A stretch of DNA of 60,000 nt, from assembly GCF_032854445.1 (NCBI RefSeq), contig NC_088301.1, forward strand, positions 38,243,187 through 38,303,186. The letters are read 5' to 3'. The stretch's first letter is position 1; each line of letters opens with the position of its first letter. The stretch comes from Liolophura sinensis (taxonomy: Eukaryota > Mollusca > Polyplacophora > Chitonida > Chitonidae). The notes under the pieces are model-generated. The model was given only the letters and a program-made list of their open reading frames with translations. It was not told where the DNA came from and did no database searches. This document shows positions 23,284 through 38,400 of the stretch, piece by piece. A program made the translations under genes and the position numbers.

Positions 23284-24786
23284 ACATGCATCTCACTTGT
23301 GTTATGACACACTCCTTCTTGGGGACTAAAATCTCATAATCTAGATTTTTAAAAGGGAAAGCTGTTGATACAGGCACAGTAATACTTGTCAATGTGTGTT
23401 AGTCACTCTTATTTACCTAAGAATTATATGATCTAACCATCATACATCAGTTGACTGAGGCATTTCTTCCAGATTTCTTTTCAGAGACAATTACTACATA
23501 AAATGTAGCCCCACATATCACAGTAGGAACTACATACAGCTGAATGGTTTAGGCTACTTGGTACAAAGCATTTTAACTATTACACTTGGCAGTACTGCAA
23601 ACAACAGAACTAGTGAACAGACTATTCCATTCAGACTTAACTTCACATAACATCACTGTACACAGAGGATTTTGACAAACATAACTAACAACATAAAAAG
23701 AGCATTAATGAAAGCCTTAAGACTATGTAACATATGTTCTCTTGTGCAGTAGTACTTGAAATATTAGACAACAGATTCAAACCATTAAAACCAATGTGTA
23801 AATAAACAGGTAAATGTATCATCCCAAGGTTTAAGTTTTTTAAACAGTTAATATTTCAATGCTTAAATAAAATACATATCCACTGAAGACCACATATAAG
23901 ATTATGTAACAGAATATATGTGTAGGTCTATATTGTTATGGGTAATAGGAAATTAGTTCAGCACTTCAATCAGTCTGTACCCAACAACGTTGAGATGGGC
24001 TGAGAGCTAAAATGTATATCTGAAATTTTAAAAACTTTTATCATCAAACAACACTTTCACTTTTTCTTTTAATCACATCAGTTCTTGTGATATGCAGGAA
24101 ACGTATCAAAAGCAATATAGTAACCAAAAAAACCAAGGCAAGGTATGTTTTACTTAGATGTAACTTTGCACAATGTCTTTGTCAATTAAATGAATAACAT
24201 TTCAAAGGCACCCTTATCTAATAACTGATATGATATACAAGTTCTGTTTACACATTAAGTGTTATATGCTTATACAGCATATATTACACCAACAAGTCAT
24301 GCAATTTGTAAACTTTATATCTGAAGTGCATATATATGTGGTTTATGTATGTATGTATTCATATTCATCCTTTTTTGTGCTTGCTGAAATACATAATTTT
24401 CATAACATAATGCATATCTACATATATATATGCAAACATCCACAGAAGTTATGGTTTGCACAAATAACATCCACATGCTCCTCCAGTATAATTCACATTG
24501 TGAAATATGAAAACAAAATTCTTCTACATGTATTTAATTTTCAATAAAATCAAGGTTCCATACAGTTATATGACGATATCTGTATTTAAATCACACTAAT
24601 TGCTAAGTATGGAACAGATGATTATATGCAAATATATTAATATAAATGTGCGTAACCGATAAGTTACTTTTTAACATTATCATGAATACATACAATCCAC
24701 TTGTGACTATGTATATTTCTTATATAATTAGCCACTTATGAAATTTTCTTTAAGGTATGGCAATGTAAGGAGTTGACATTCTGACA

Positions 24787-24792
24787 TTTATT
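24787..24792 (-). terminator. Candidate poly(A) signal of the LOXHD1-like gene
   Basis: AATAAA on the minus strand lies about 50 bases after the TAG stop, which would give a very short 3' UTR. More distant signals cannot be excluded. Confidence 0.5.
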
Positions 24793-24842
24793 ATCCAACA
24801 AAATCTTTCATCTGCATTACTATTATAGTAAGTATCCATGGT

Positions 24843-26468
24843 CTAGATATCATCATCATCATCGTCATCATCATCATCATCATCCTGCAATGGGAAAATC
24901 TCCCTCTCTGTTTTCTTGTCTCCTTCATCACCATCCAGCCACCTGAAACACAGGACAACATAGCATTCACCATATGCTTTTAAAATGAGCTTTAAAGGGA
25001 AAAAAAACCACTGAAAATTAAAACAACCAGCTCATGTAAAAATAATGCCTGAATATACCGTTTCTTAATTTTTTTTATGAGAACTGGTTGAAAACACCAT
25101 CCTTAACACCCACTGGCAAAAGAATGGTAGTATAAGGAGAGATTCTGAACTCGTCAGCAAACACGAAAAACTTCATTTAAATCTATTTATTCATTAATTT
25201 GATGTCATACTCATGAATTTTTCTGCTAATACAGGATGGTGGTTAATTTTATGGGTGTTGAAACAGACCTTTAGCAAGTTACTGATGAGCACCCACATGT
25301 GGTGTAGAGATGAGCAAACCATAGATAAATGATCTGCAATGACTTCACAACACTGCAGACTGCTTATCCACTGTCCAAGAATTTCGCTACATTGAATGTG
25401 TCCAGAAATGGCCCATTAAGTTAGAGCCCTTCTATGCCAAAATGTGATTAGTAAAAATCCCATATAAGACAACTGGATGGATTTGAACACCTGATATTTG
25501 AGTGTGTAGTGTGTAAACTTACTGTCCACAGTGGAAGATGACCTTGTCTTCGGCATCCTCTCCTTCTCGCACCATCACATTGTCCAGCTTCCAGCCCGAT
25601 CCTGCCCCTGTTCCATCATGACCTATCACAATGCGAGTCAACTTCCCAAGGTCTACAGCCTCCACAATAAATGTATCAATCTGAGAACAGAAAGGCATTG
25701 GTGTTAAGCATAACTATTTGTGGTACAGATTTCCTAAATATGGTAATCAGCATTGGAATTACTATAAATGACTTCTGCGAATGATTAGGTTACTAATTTT
25801 TGTCTAAATCCAAGAGTTCTGTTGATATTAGACAGGTGTTTCAATGTTTGTTTGGAATGTACATCTAGTACAATTACTACTGTTATTTTATCCCATTTAT
25901 TTCCCTTCAAAAGTGCTCTTTTTGGAGGGAAATTTTAAGTTATTTGTGATAATTTGATCTGATTTAATATATTATATCACATAATAAAGTGTAACAAGTG
26001 AACATATCGGTGAAAAAAATATAACCTGATTGCAATGGAGGGAATAAAGCTATAAAATAGTAAACATAGAAATCTCCACTGAAGATGATTTCAGTGAAAC
26101 ATTTATCCATTTTATTGGCTCCACTTTCATCTACTTTACAGAAAATATAAATTTGTCCAATTTAAACCAGCATTAAATTTCCTCAGCATACACAAATGTG
26201 CATGAAAGTGTTCTTGTGAGCTTCTCCTATTCAGATTGCTTTTCATTAAGATTGGCGAGGTGAGGATCTCAGATGCTTGTGCATTTGAAAATCCTAAGAG
26301 TTGACTAATTTACCTTTCCAGACTCAAACTTGTCTCCTCCCTCAAGATTGGTCTTCAGTACACGTTTGCCCGAGTCTCCCTGATCTCCAAATATAGTCAG
26401 GTATACATTTGCATCTGTCCCTGAACCAATGCTCTCTCCTGTATCCACCTCAACATAGTACTTCTTCA
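24843..26468 (-). CDS. LOXHD1: LOXHD1-like PLAT 18 (type B) and acidic C-terminus
   Basis: Exons 26468-26314 (155 nt), 25680-25523 (158 nt) and 24942-24843. Motifs are YYVEVDTGESIGSGTDANVY, FGDQGDSGKRVLK, IGHDGTGAGSGWKLDNVMV and WLDGDEGDKKTEREIFPLQ. The protein ends in eleven aspartates plus isoleucine, encoded by an almost pure GAT repeat (one GAC), then TAG. The polyaspartate tail comes from a coding microsatellite and its length may vary between individuals. Confidence 0.5.
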
Positions 26469-29400
26469 CTGCAATCATTTCAACAACTACACTGTAGTTT
26501 GCTAAAGCATGGGGTTGTTTGTTAGTTTGATATTCAATGTCGATTTCAACATAAATGATGTAGAGTGTGCCAAAAAGATTAAAAAAATAAAACTTTTTAT
26601 TTGTTTTTGACTATGCTGTTGCATTGTATACACTACACATGCATACACACAATAAATGGTAATGCTACACATCAAATATATATGTAAATGAAAAGGAAAA
26701 CACCTCCTTACACAATGTCATCAGTATTTTTTTTTAAATGACAGCATACATGAACAAGCAAATCTCTCCCTTTAGAGCTACTGTCACAAAAAGTTTTCCA
26801 ATGACACTTTTTGATCTTGCAATTTAGCTTTGCAATAATAAGTCAGTTCAATGTATGGTAGAATTTCAGGTTTACTCTAATTTTTCAACCTTTTCAACCA
26901 CCTCTACAACTAATATTTTGAAATATTCTGAGAGAACCAAGGGGTGTAGAGCAATAATTTGCACAGCTTTATGAAGCTTACATCTTATAGACACAAACAA
27001 ATTATTTTTAACATCATTTTCATAATAATTATACCCATAAATTCCGCTGTAAAAAAATGCTTCTAGTGGTTGAAAAGGTTGAAGATTTACAGTATCCTTC
27101 TACAGTGTCCTTTGCCACAGGAACTAAATCCAAGAGCGGAATTTAACGACCTTACCTTGTGATGTGCCCTCAACTGGAACCTCAACCACAACATCACCAT
27201 AGTCTCCTTTATAACTCAGAAGTTTGTTCACGGTGAATTCCAGCTTTGTCTGGTCTATGAGATTCTCCATAACAACCTATAAGACAAGAAAATATTCAGA
27301 CAAATACAAAAAAGTTAAGCCAAAGCATCATGTAGAAACCAAATACCTGACCTGCAAACTCAGGCCAAAAAATAATCCAAAGCAAGGTTTTATGACAAGG
27401 TATATACCGGCCTAATTAGGAACAGATCAAAGACTGGTTTAGGCAAGATATCATGTAAAAAACGAACACTGGACCTTGGGTATATGTAAATGTACCTTGG
27501 CAAACAAACAGTTTGGTGCAGTCAGGCAAAAAACAATCATAAGCAAAGATTTATGCCAATCAGACATAATATTGCTGAACTATGAGAAACTCAGTCAGCG
27601 TTATGTGCCTTGGAACAACATTTATCTTACACTGAACAACATTTATCTTAGACTGAACAACATTTATCTAAAACTGAACAGCATTTATCTTAGATTGTTG
27701 AGCTCAAGCTCATTCCCCACCTTGTCCACCCTCCATGCTGGTGACTCTCCTGAGTTGTCATGCTCAATACGTATCTTCTTTACTTTACCAATCTCTGCCA
27801 GCTTTGCAAACACCTGGAAACATTCACACAATGCATACAGAGAAGTTCCTCCAGCTGCAACAACTACATTAAAATATAGTTCTAAAATTTCAGCCCTTTG
27901 AAGTTTTTGAAATGTGTCAAAACAATATAATAAACAAGTGTGACATGCCAACAGATACTAGTACATAGTCATAGCGATTATAGAGTTGCCTGTCACAGCT
28001 AAAAACAGACAAGACCCTATATTATCATGCCAAATACATGCATATTTGGTGTACCATGGTTACATTTGTTTTCACTACACACATGACTCAAAATTTGCAG
28101 AAGTCAACAATGTTAAATGAGCGGAGTGGTGTCAAATAGGTAGTCAAATTTTTGCAGAAACCACTATTAAATTTGTAAGGCATAAAGAAAATCTGGTTCC
28201 AATGGTGATTATCCAAACAAAAAATTCATACTGGAAAATGTAGATATTCTAGGATATCGAATAATTGTAGATCATACATGTGCAGACTGTATAATTTTAT
28301 CAGAATACATGTATTTCAATATGTCAAATGACTTGAGATTAAAAGAACAGTGTACATGTTATATATATACATATATCAAGGGAACATACATCAAAGGATT
28401 CTGTTTCTCCTGTAACGAACAAGGGTTTTTTATCCGTCTTTGTCAGTGGACAGGGTCCAGACTCCCCATCTTGACCAATCACAGTTAAGATAACTTTAGC
28501 GTCTGTTCCACTGTCTCCTTCACTGCTGGTTGTCACAGAAACCCGACAGTCTGCAAACATATTAACACATTGAAGTAACAAATATTTGAGCTTGACCACA
28601 CAAATTATGAAACATAACCTATAATTAATCAGGATATAAGTGTGAACAAAAATAAAGTTTGAGTGAACCCTGTGGTAATGGTTACTATGGTACATGTAAG
28701 TATATGCATATCTTGCTACATGATCTTGTCTATTTAATGAAGTTTAAATTAAACTGACCTTCTTTGAAGAAACTTGTATTATGCTTCATTAATCTGATAT
28801 TAATTAACATTTTGGACTTTCCCTTAAACAAGTTTACCTGGTTTCTCATCTGTAGATTGTTCTTCGGGTACAAACTTTGTCAGATTTAATTCCCTCTCTA
28901 TAAGGCTGTCATCTTCTCCTACATCTAGCCACCTGTAAATGTAAAGTCCAAACAAATATTAGACACAAATAAGGACAAAACTGTTGAAGACAAAAAGAAA
29001 AAAACAAAAAGAAAATCTAACTGTACACATGCATCTAAGTGCATGTATATGTATAGAATTCGCTAATCCATTCACTATCAGTGTTTATAATGAAAAATAA
29101 CACCAATTGTACATTACAAATTTTATACATGTTGCAACACAATTCTTGAGTACAGTTAACAGGAAAAATTCCAAGAAGATTGAACTACAATTCAAGAACT
29201 GTTAAAGAAAAACAGCATTAACCATATTCTATGTAAAGTCAAAGTACAGCTTACCTGTACTTTAAAAATGAATAAATGAGCATATCTCATACGCTGACAA
29301 ATTCTATATATCCTGGACTGGTTCCACAAAGATATTTTTGAACAGAGTAAACAACTTGAGAATCTAATTTTATTGGCTCTCTGGATTTACACTTTACAAT

Positions 29401-32400
29401 GAAGATCTAAATATGGGCCTATATCAACTTTCACTTTCAGGAATCAGCCTCTGACATATTTAGCTTCAAACACAGCTTGTTTAACACAAGTCTTTGTGAC
29501 ATCCTGCAGACAGGGCTACTTTGGACAAAAACTGTACAAAGACAATAATTGTGTAAATTAACAGAATGGAATTTACATATTATGCATGTATCTGACTACA
29601 CACAATACAGTCAGTATTCACTTACTTGTCACATTCAAAGATATACTGGCCACGTGGAGGTTGTGTCTCCATGACAACGACCTTATCCAAGAACCAACCT
29701 GAGCCTGGTCCGTCACCATCATGGCCGATCTTCACTTTTGTTAGTCGCGATAAATCTACAGCTTCAATCATGAAGTGGTCCACCTGCAAAACAGGCATAC
29801 ATGTGATCACATTGCAGGGTATTTGTGAAACCTTTATATGCATTAATGGCAAATGTTGGACTGGAAAAATTTAAAGCCATGAAAATACACAAATAGTTTA
29901 AATGAGTCCATTTTTAAATGTAATAAGTAATTGATGAGGCCTTATGAAAGAAAAGGATAAAGGATAATTTCACACTGACTTAATTGCTAACAAATTTTAA
30001 CTTATTTCATTTTGATCAAGTTTCTAAATCTAAATTCGCCTATTCATGTAAAAATAAAATAAACCTGACATGACACTCACCTGGCCCTGTTCAAACTTGT
30101 TGTCATTGTTTGCAGACTTGAGCAATTGTCGAGGACCAGAATCTCCTCGTTCGCCAAATAGCTGGAGATAGACATTAGAATCTGTGCCGGCTCCCAGTTT
30201 GTCACCTGTGTAAATCTGTACGTCATATCTCAGCACTGCAAACAAATCAAGATCAAGATTTTCTAGTTATATAAAGTGATAAGTAGCGGACAATCTCATC
30301 CAACAGTCCTAACAATTTTGATCTGATGTACTAAATTGGTCCTACATGTATTTTATATACATGATAAATGTTTTAACACTCTGGTCTAACTCAGAGATTG
30401 TTTGATTTTTTTTTTTAGGATTTTAGTCACTTTAGTCAAAATTAATGTAGTCATAACTTTTCTGTTCTACAAGATGACACAACTCACCCAGTACATTACT
30501 CAACGAACGAAGATTGACTAGTACTTATATGATAAGCTCAAAAGACAAAACTACAATATGCAGTTTTTAGTTTACACCATTACAATAGAGTTTCATCTCA
30601 GTGCAAAATGACACCAGATTCTCTGCATTATGATATAGCTAGTGGCCTATCTTTAACATTGCAGTATTTCAGTTTATATAAACTGCCAGCAGAATATCCT
30701 CATTTTTTCAATAACTGATACCCAAAACCCACCCAATAACATATTTCATAAGATTAAACTAATAATGTTTAACTAGTTCTTTATATTCCATATACTATCC
30801 CACATTAAAACTGAAAGATATTAAGTCACAAAGAGTAAACAAACAAATCTTGAGCTGGAGCAAATTTTTACCTCCATGAGCCAAACTGTGAAAGCATAGG
30901 ATACGTTCGTGAAGTATAAACTGTTTGCCCATTAAAACAAGCACCTGACTTACGTTTTAATATGTCATCTTTATTGGGTTTGACAACAGGGAACTCCCTC
31001 CAGTAATCCCTTTCTCCATCCACTTTGATCCACATGTCGGTGTCAAAGTTGAACTCTCCTGAAGTCTTCACATTCTGCAGTTTGATCTGAAATCCAAATG
31101 TATTAAAATATAGTAATACAAGTAAGCATTGGCACATTACTCAAATGATTCCAGTAACGAATTTCCAATCATCAATTTCTTTATGCATAAAAAGCTGTAC
31201 TTTACATTCATAAATGTTAAATATTTAGTTTCAGTTCAAGTATGGTGTTCACAACCTTTGTTGCTGGTATTTATTACAGTATTAAAAAGAAACTTTTACA
31301 TACCTGCACATAACAGGAATAAAGCAAAACAGAAATTCAATCATACCAAATGGTGGTTAAGATAAATTTTTTTTTTCCCAATTATAGATAAATATTTAGG
31401 AATGTGGCTAAAACAATGGTGCCTGACAAGAACAATTAATGTCTAAGTTGAAACATGGAATTCTGTTTATGGCCCATGTAGCCTGGGCCCCCCATAATTA
31501 GAAGGGTTTTTGCACTTGAATGGTGCAAGACATTTTATCTCTGAATGAGTAGAGCACTGCCAATTATTCTGTACCTTGTCAATGAACCATGTTGGTGCTA
31601 AAGTATAGTCTGTGAACCAATTTCCTCTCGCCTCTACATTGTGGAAACCAACCCGTATTTTGTACACATCACCAACGTCTTCTTCAACTTTCACCTGTGT
31701 GTAGAGAGAAAACCAATGCTGAATATTACATGAGTGACAGAGAGTTCCAAGAAGGCTCCGTGGTAGGATCAACTTTTTATCAGTATCACAAACATTCAAA
31801 CCGGAGAACTGCAAACTTTACAAAAAATAGACCATTTGTACAGTTAACCAGCAAAACAACTTTATTGCACTAGTATTTCAGAACAACTCAAGTCTTACAT
31901 CACATTCTTCTGTGGATCCATCTTTGAATTCAAAATCTTCAGACTCTCCAATGACAACTGGTTTGGATTGACCTTTGTCTCCGTACAAAATCAGCACTGC
32001 TGCAGATTTTGTTCCAGAGCCAGGTTCTGTTTTTGTCATCACCCAGACTTTCCAGTCATCTCCTGATATTGTTAAAAACAAACAATAAACCATTTAATGT
32101 TTATTTACCTCAAAGCAATTGCTATTACATACTCCTTAACAAAATGTTACTAAATAATAACACAACATATTAGTACTTAAATATTTTTGATCATATTTAT
32201 GCATGTCTATCAATTAAAAGATCAAGATTTTCAGACATTTTGGACAGAAGTTGGAAAAGGATATATCTACAGGTGAGCAAACAGCAAAACATGTATGGCT
32301 AGTTTATAATTTTATGTGCAAGAGCGGAGTAATGTTTGGAATAATGTATGAAGACCGCAGATTTTCAATACAAGTTCAGGGTAAAACCATACGACCCACC

Positions 32401-35400
32401 TGGTTTCTCATTATCTGCTGGAGTTTCCTCTTGTTTCATATTGGGGGTTGCTGCTGTAGGCACCGATGCCATGTCTCCCAGAAACAGAGTGCGCTCAGTT
32501 AACTTGTCATCTTCACCAGCATCAAGCCACCTAAGAATTGGACCACCAAACTAGTTTCTTCTCTACATAGTCTTTTTCCTTCATTTAAGTACTTTTTACA
32601 GCTTATATATCCAGCTTCTGGATTACAACAAACATAGGTGAATGGTTAAATAGTGCCTTTATATATCCATAAAGTTGAACAACCCAGAAAATGTTTCTTT
32701 TACGTTTATAAAAACAATTACATTTATTTATTTGAAGCTAAAAAGTCTCCCATTAACTACAGCATGAAAAGTTTCACAAATTTTCCAACCAAATTTGTGT
32801 CATCTTACTTTTCACACTCAAAGGAATATTCCATCTCTGAATCTGCAGTCTCTTTAATCACCACTTTCTTTAAGAAAAATCCAGCACCTAAATAGAAGAA
32901 ACCAAGGAAAATCAGAGGTACACAAATTGGAAAATGTAATTGGAAACCACATTATGAAGAGCAAGATTACAATTTTCAAATGATCAGTTGTGCAATTCTT
33001 CATAAAAATGATATGTATTCGACATAATCAGGAATCTTTCAAGGAATTATTTCCCTACGGACTGCTAAATTACATGCCCTTTATGCTCACCTACCAACAC
33101 ACAGGTCAGTTTTACCTCAAAAATTAAATAATTAAAATGTATAAATCTCATTCGAAAAGTTCAAAAAGGTTTAGAAATTATGGTGAATATTTTTACATCT
33201 ACAAAAGGGGCTCTGTGCTAAGTTATTGAAAAATATGTACTAGAGGAAGTTTTTACCAGGTGCACTGCTGTTATGACCTAGGATGACCTTCTTAATATCC
33301 CTCAAGGTCACAGCCTCTATTTCATACAGATCGTTCTGAAAACAAAGAAAAACAATTCATCTCAATAAATTCATCTAATAATGACATTAAAAATCTCCTC
33401 AGAGATATAATCTTCCAGAATATTACTATTGCTAATGGATTTTTTTTTTAAACTACATTAACGTTTTCAGTCAAGAGTTTTACCTGATTTTGTTGGAACC
33501 TTGTGTTGTTATTGACAGCCTTTTTCAACAGTCTTTGTCCAGTACTGCCCTTTTCTCCATCCATCTGGATATGTAAGCCAACATTTGGGGATATCTTATG
33601 AACATCTCCCAAATGTACAGAGATCTGGTATTTTATGACTGCAACATATAAAGCAAAGGAGAACATATAATATTTTAAATAATGTAAATAATATTCAAAT
33701 AATCTGTTAATATTATAAATTAAACAAGATTAGTTTCATTCAGACTGTGCAAAATGAACGGGCTAATTCATTGAATAAGTAAAACTTGAATGGTCTTCAA
33801 ATCTGTTTTCAAGATGTGAGTGAATTACAGAAAACCCAAATCCACTCAAAATCAAGAAAACCATAAATATGCAAATCTATTGCAACGATCCAGCTGGTTT
33901 TCAACAGTAATTTGAGGTTACCAGAAAGGAGCATTCACAGAAGAATTTATAAAAATCTGACAATGCTTTTGGAGTAAATATTGCATATACACCAATGACC
34001 AATGGGCATCATGAGATTCACTAAATATGCAAAATTTATCAGTGTATGTAGTTTTCATACTTTAACCCGAGGGCTTGCATACTTGTTATAACCTATGAGT
34101 TTGGTTATTCTTCTTGAGATAGTCCAGATATAAGCAAATCAGATCCATGGGTATATTGTGAATATTGATGAATACTGGGGTATATCATTTATCATGAGAG
34201 AGGAATTCATATCATTGAGTATACATGTACCACAGTTCTGTAAGCTTCCAACAATTGCCTAGATTTTACCTATTTCATAAATCCAATCTTAATGATTCTT
34301 CAGATGTTTCCTTCAGTGTAACATTGTATGCTGATGGACAGACAAATTTATGTGTACTGTGTATGATTGTGTCAATACCTTTCTGACAGAGGGGATAAAA
34401 ATGAGGGTAAAAATTTTATCTTTCACTGATAAAAGTGATATCTCACTGGCATCAGATATCACTTTTGTTATTACACGCTCAGACACAATTACATAAAAAT
34501 ATAAAAAAAAAAAAACATTTTGTTTTATGACATTCCAATCCAAGCTCATCGGAATGACGTCATAATACAAGTTCAGTCAACTGACATTTCACGTGAGTGG
34601 GTTATGCAGTAAGACAGGTCATACAAGATGTCATGTGCAACATCACGCTGTAAACACAGGTCTGTGAAGGCCCACAGCTAAAACAATGCTTAAACTTGTT
34701 CAATACACACAATCATATTGTCAAAATATAAAAAATAAATATAATATTGCACAGTGTAGATTAAATATCATAAATATTTTTCTCGTGAAAAGTCGAAATG
34801 ATACCAGCGTCTCATGGGTTATTTTCACCTCTCACTCGAAAATATTTATGATATTCAACCTTCACTTAGCAATATCCTCTACGTAATCTGAAATACTGAT
34901 AGCTCTCAAAAGTAATCTTAGCCTACTGACTACAGACTAAATTTCTACTAGTAAATACAAATTTGAAAAACATTCACAAATGAATGCTTTCCCAACTAAA
35001 TCTCAACTGACCCTAAATATAAACAGTCTGGTGTAAATGCAAGTATGTATAAAAAAATCTGCATGCCCTGCAACGTATTAGCTCTCTGTTTCACCTGGTA
35101 AGACAGGCACTGCTGGCCATACAATGGGAAACTCCTTCCACCCATCCTGTAATTTGTCCACTGTCAGCCAATCACTAAGCTCAGAACAAAATTGGTCCTG
35201 AGTGTCCTCGTCAAGAAAGGAAATCTGTTAAAAAAAAAAATTAGGAATTGGACTTCTTGCAGAATCATTTGAAACAAAGAAAAGACACAAACTTCGTGCA
35301 AAGCAGATCATGAATCTCCACCATAAGGTAACTTTATCACAAGACAGGGATATAAAATGCTTATTCCTAATCAGTAGTATGAAACGTTTTAGAAAATTTG

Positions 35401-38400
35401 AGAAAATCTGAGGAAAAACCAAAATAACAGTGTCATTTTCTCCCAATAGCAGAAGTATATGAAAATATAAAATTTTACAAAATACAAAAATCAAAGGCAA
35501 TTCTATATACTCCTCGAATTTTCAAATGTCTTGTGTAATAAAAGTAAGAAAGAGACAGATCATTTGGAACATCCGGCAACACTCTGTTGCATATTCAAGT
35601 ATGTTTCTATCAAATGAACTCACTCTCTGTAACTTCAAAGATTTCTCTTTTGTTCTTTCAGCAAATCCAATTCTCACTTTAAACAGTTCTCCTACATCTT
35701 GGGTCACCTGCAGCTGTTGTTTTGTAAAAGGAAAAACACATTCTGTATGTCAATAAAATGCACATGATCAATTATAGAAAAATGGCCGGAATGCTAAAAT
35801 TTCAAAAATAAAAACAAACATAACTGCCAATATCAGACAAAGAACTTGTCGAATCCAACAGCTTTGCCAGGGTCCACACGACTAGACGTTTACCACTTCA
35901 GGTTGCCTAATGTCTATAAAGTTTATAATAATGGTAAAAACTGGATTTGAACCCTACACTGCCAAGCACCATTTACAATTGGCCAAGTACTGAAGACTTG
36001 AATAAAGATCAGGCGGCTTTGATCTTTTGCTGATACCCAATGACAAAATACAAAAAAACACATTGTTGTGAAGTTGGTGCTGGAGAGCCGAAGACAGAAG
36101 GAATATACTGTTGCAAAACTGAAGCTCCGATGTTATTTACATAGGACGATTTTGTCAAATTTTTGTTGGTTTTTGGTCATAACATGAAAATAACACAAAG
36201 TACAAAAATAATTCTTGCAGATTTGTAACTGGGAGATGAAGGGGTACCAGAGACTGTGTTTGTTTAATGATTTTAAGCAGTTTTAAAAATTGACCTCATT
36301 TTGAACCAAGTTCATTGCTAAGTTTTGGCCTTATTTATGCATCAAACTAAAAGGTTGATCCACCTAACAACTGTAAATAAAAAGTTTATTTTGATAGGTT
36401 TAGCCATTTTAGAGAAGAAGATTTTTTTTAGCTGGCCACTTTTAAAATGGCCGCTAAATCACCTGACTGGTAAACAGTAGAAAACATCAAAAGTTGCTTC
36501 ATATGTTCTTTATTAAGACTCCAAAGATTGGTTTTTCTACATTTACCAGTTTTGGAGATATTACAATGTTACAACTTGACCAAGAATAATAATAATAATA
36601 TGAACGATTTCAAGAAGTGTCCTGTTAGGATACTAGCATGGACCCCTAATAAAACACAAATTTTGAAGAACATATTTTTTATTAACCTTTCCACATACCT
36701 TAAAATCATCCAAATTTCCAGGTTTAAAAACTTCTTTTGTTGTGGTAACCATAGGAACAGGTTCTGTTTCACCTTGGTCACCACACAAAACAACAACAGC
36801 ATCAAGGCCTGTCATTTTTTTCTGTTCTTTTCCCGTCAGAGTTTCAACCTTCCACGATCCCTCTGTAATCATGAGTCACATTTACTTTATGACATCATGA
36901 CATTTATTGTAAATCATAACAAGTGACATTCATAGTGACATTTGATTTACTTAATGCTGCTTACATGTATGTCATAAAGCCTATGTTTCAGTTATACTGT
37001 GTTACATAGCCTGTTATCAAACATCAGGCTCCCATAGCTATGGACATCAATGTGGTCAGAGCAAAAGTATTACACAAGCAAATGCATGATTACCAACTTT
37101 ACCATATGATTGAAAACGTATGAAAAGATGTTAACTTACATCTACATGTAGTTACTAAATCAGAATAATAGCTGCCATATATTTTTCTACTTTCTGATCA
37201 CCTCAAGGTGGCCTTCCATAGCAGTGTGTATGATGAACTTACATTAATTGTAAAAAATACATGACATATGACCTGCCCATTCTAATGGGCTGTACAACCG
37301 TTTCAAACAAGCAAATTCAGGTAACGTACAGCCTACGCTAGATTAAAACATTACCTGTACACTGTGCTGAAGCTATGCTTCAAATTTAATCTGGGCTGGC
37401 ACAGAATGAATCTGTGCACAAAAGTTCATCAAAATCAGACAATATTTGCACAAGCAGAAAAAGCCAAAAAAGTGTGACATTCACACTGGCTGCCTTGACT
37501 TAATATCCCTAGCATTTGTGGAAGCCTGTTATAACACCTGATATTAATTAACTAAACTTTCAGTTTCTTTTCCTTCATATTTCTTGGACGTTAGTGTTGC
37601 GTATATCACTATCTAGCAACCACTCACTGGACACTGGTAGACTAGGCTCCAAGTCTCTTGGAATAGCAACAGTACCAATTTCATGGCCTGACACCGCAAT
37701 AGTTGTAGAAACTTCCTCGTCTTGTTGACTGGAGTCACCAATCCAGCTGCAGAAAAAATGAAGAGGACTGATTATAAATCAGTAAGAAGGTTAATAGATA
37801 CTACATCCCACTATAACTTCATTAACAACCCTTTGTAAAGCTGATGTAACTGCTAACTTCCTGTGCTTATACGGAAGAATGGAAAAATAATGTTTTCAAT
37901 TTTGCCATTTTCTGATATATTAAAGCTGTTTTTTTTTTGCCTTAGCTCATAAAGGGTCACAATGACACAAGTCAAGGAATGAAAAAAGAATTATCAATTT
38001 GATCCTTTGTATAATACATAGTTCATTAAATAATCAACAAGCTAATACTGATTGATTATAAAACACTTTACATGTGCTAACCTGTCATATACAAAGACGT
38101 CTTCACTGCCAGCAAATCTTCCTCCTTTTATGACAACCTTTTCTAGATGCCATGGGTCACCAGGGCCCTTGGCAATCACAACCTTTTCCAGGTCTCCCAA
38201 ATGCACTGCTTCTACCTCAAATTCATCCACCTAAAACACAAAATCAGTTATGAAAGGGGTTGTATGCCCTCCTTTTGACAGCCACGCTGAAGTACTGCGC
38301 TTATGCCACGCCATATTAATGGGACTTTTTACTCTTGTTCTATAAGAGTAAAAAAGATATTTCTAATAACTTGTTCATGAAATGCAAAATTATGCTTACC

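Larger units (their letters stand above)
21203..24842. other. Intergenic region between two minus-strand genes
   Basis: It runs from the mL64 start to the 3' end of the LOXHD1-like gene. The mL64 promoter should lie just right of 21202; a short GC-richer patch is seen at 21235-21305 but no clear TATA element. The stretch holds the second copy of a dispersed repeat (21876-22078) and a MITE-like element (23064-23283). I see no gene in the rest. Confidence 0.5.

Noticed and set aside
27476-27901. 141-codon plus-strand open frame with repeated NNIYL units
   Set aside because: The repeats are the 21-bp tandem repeat in an intron, and the rest is antisense to a PLAT exon.
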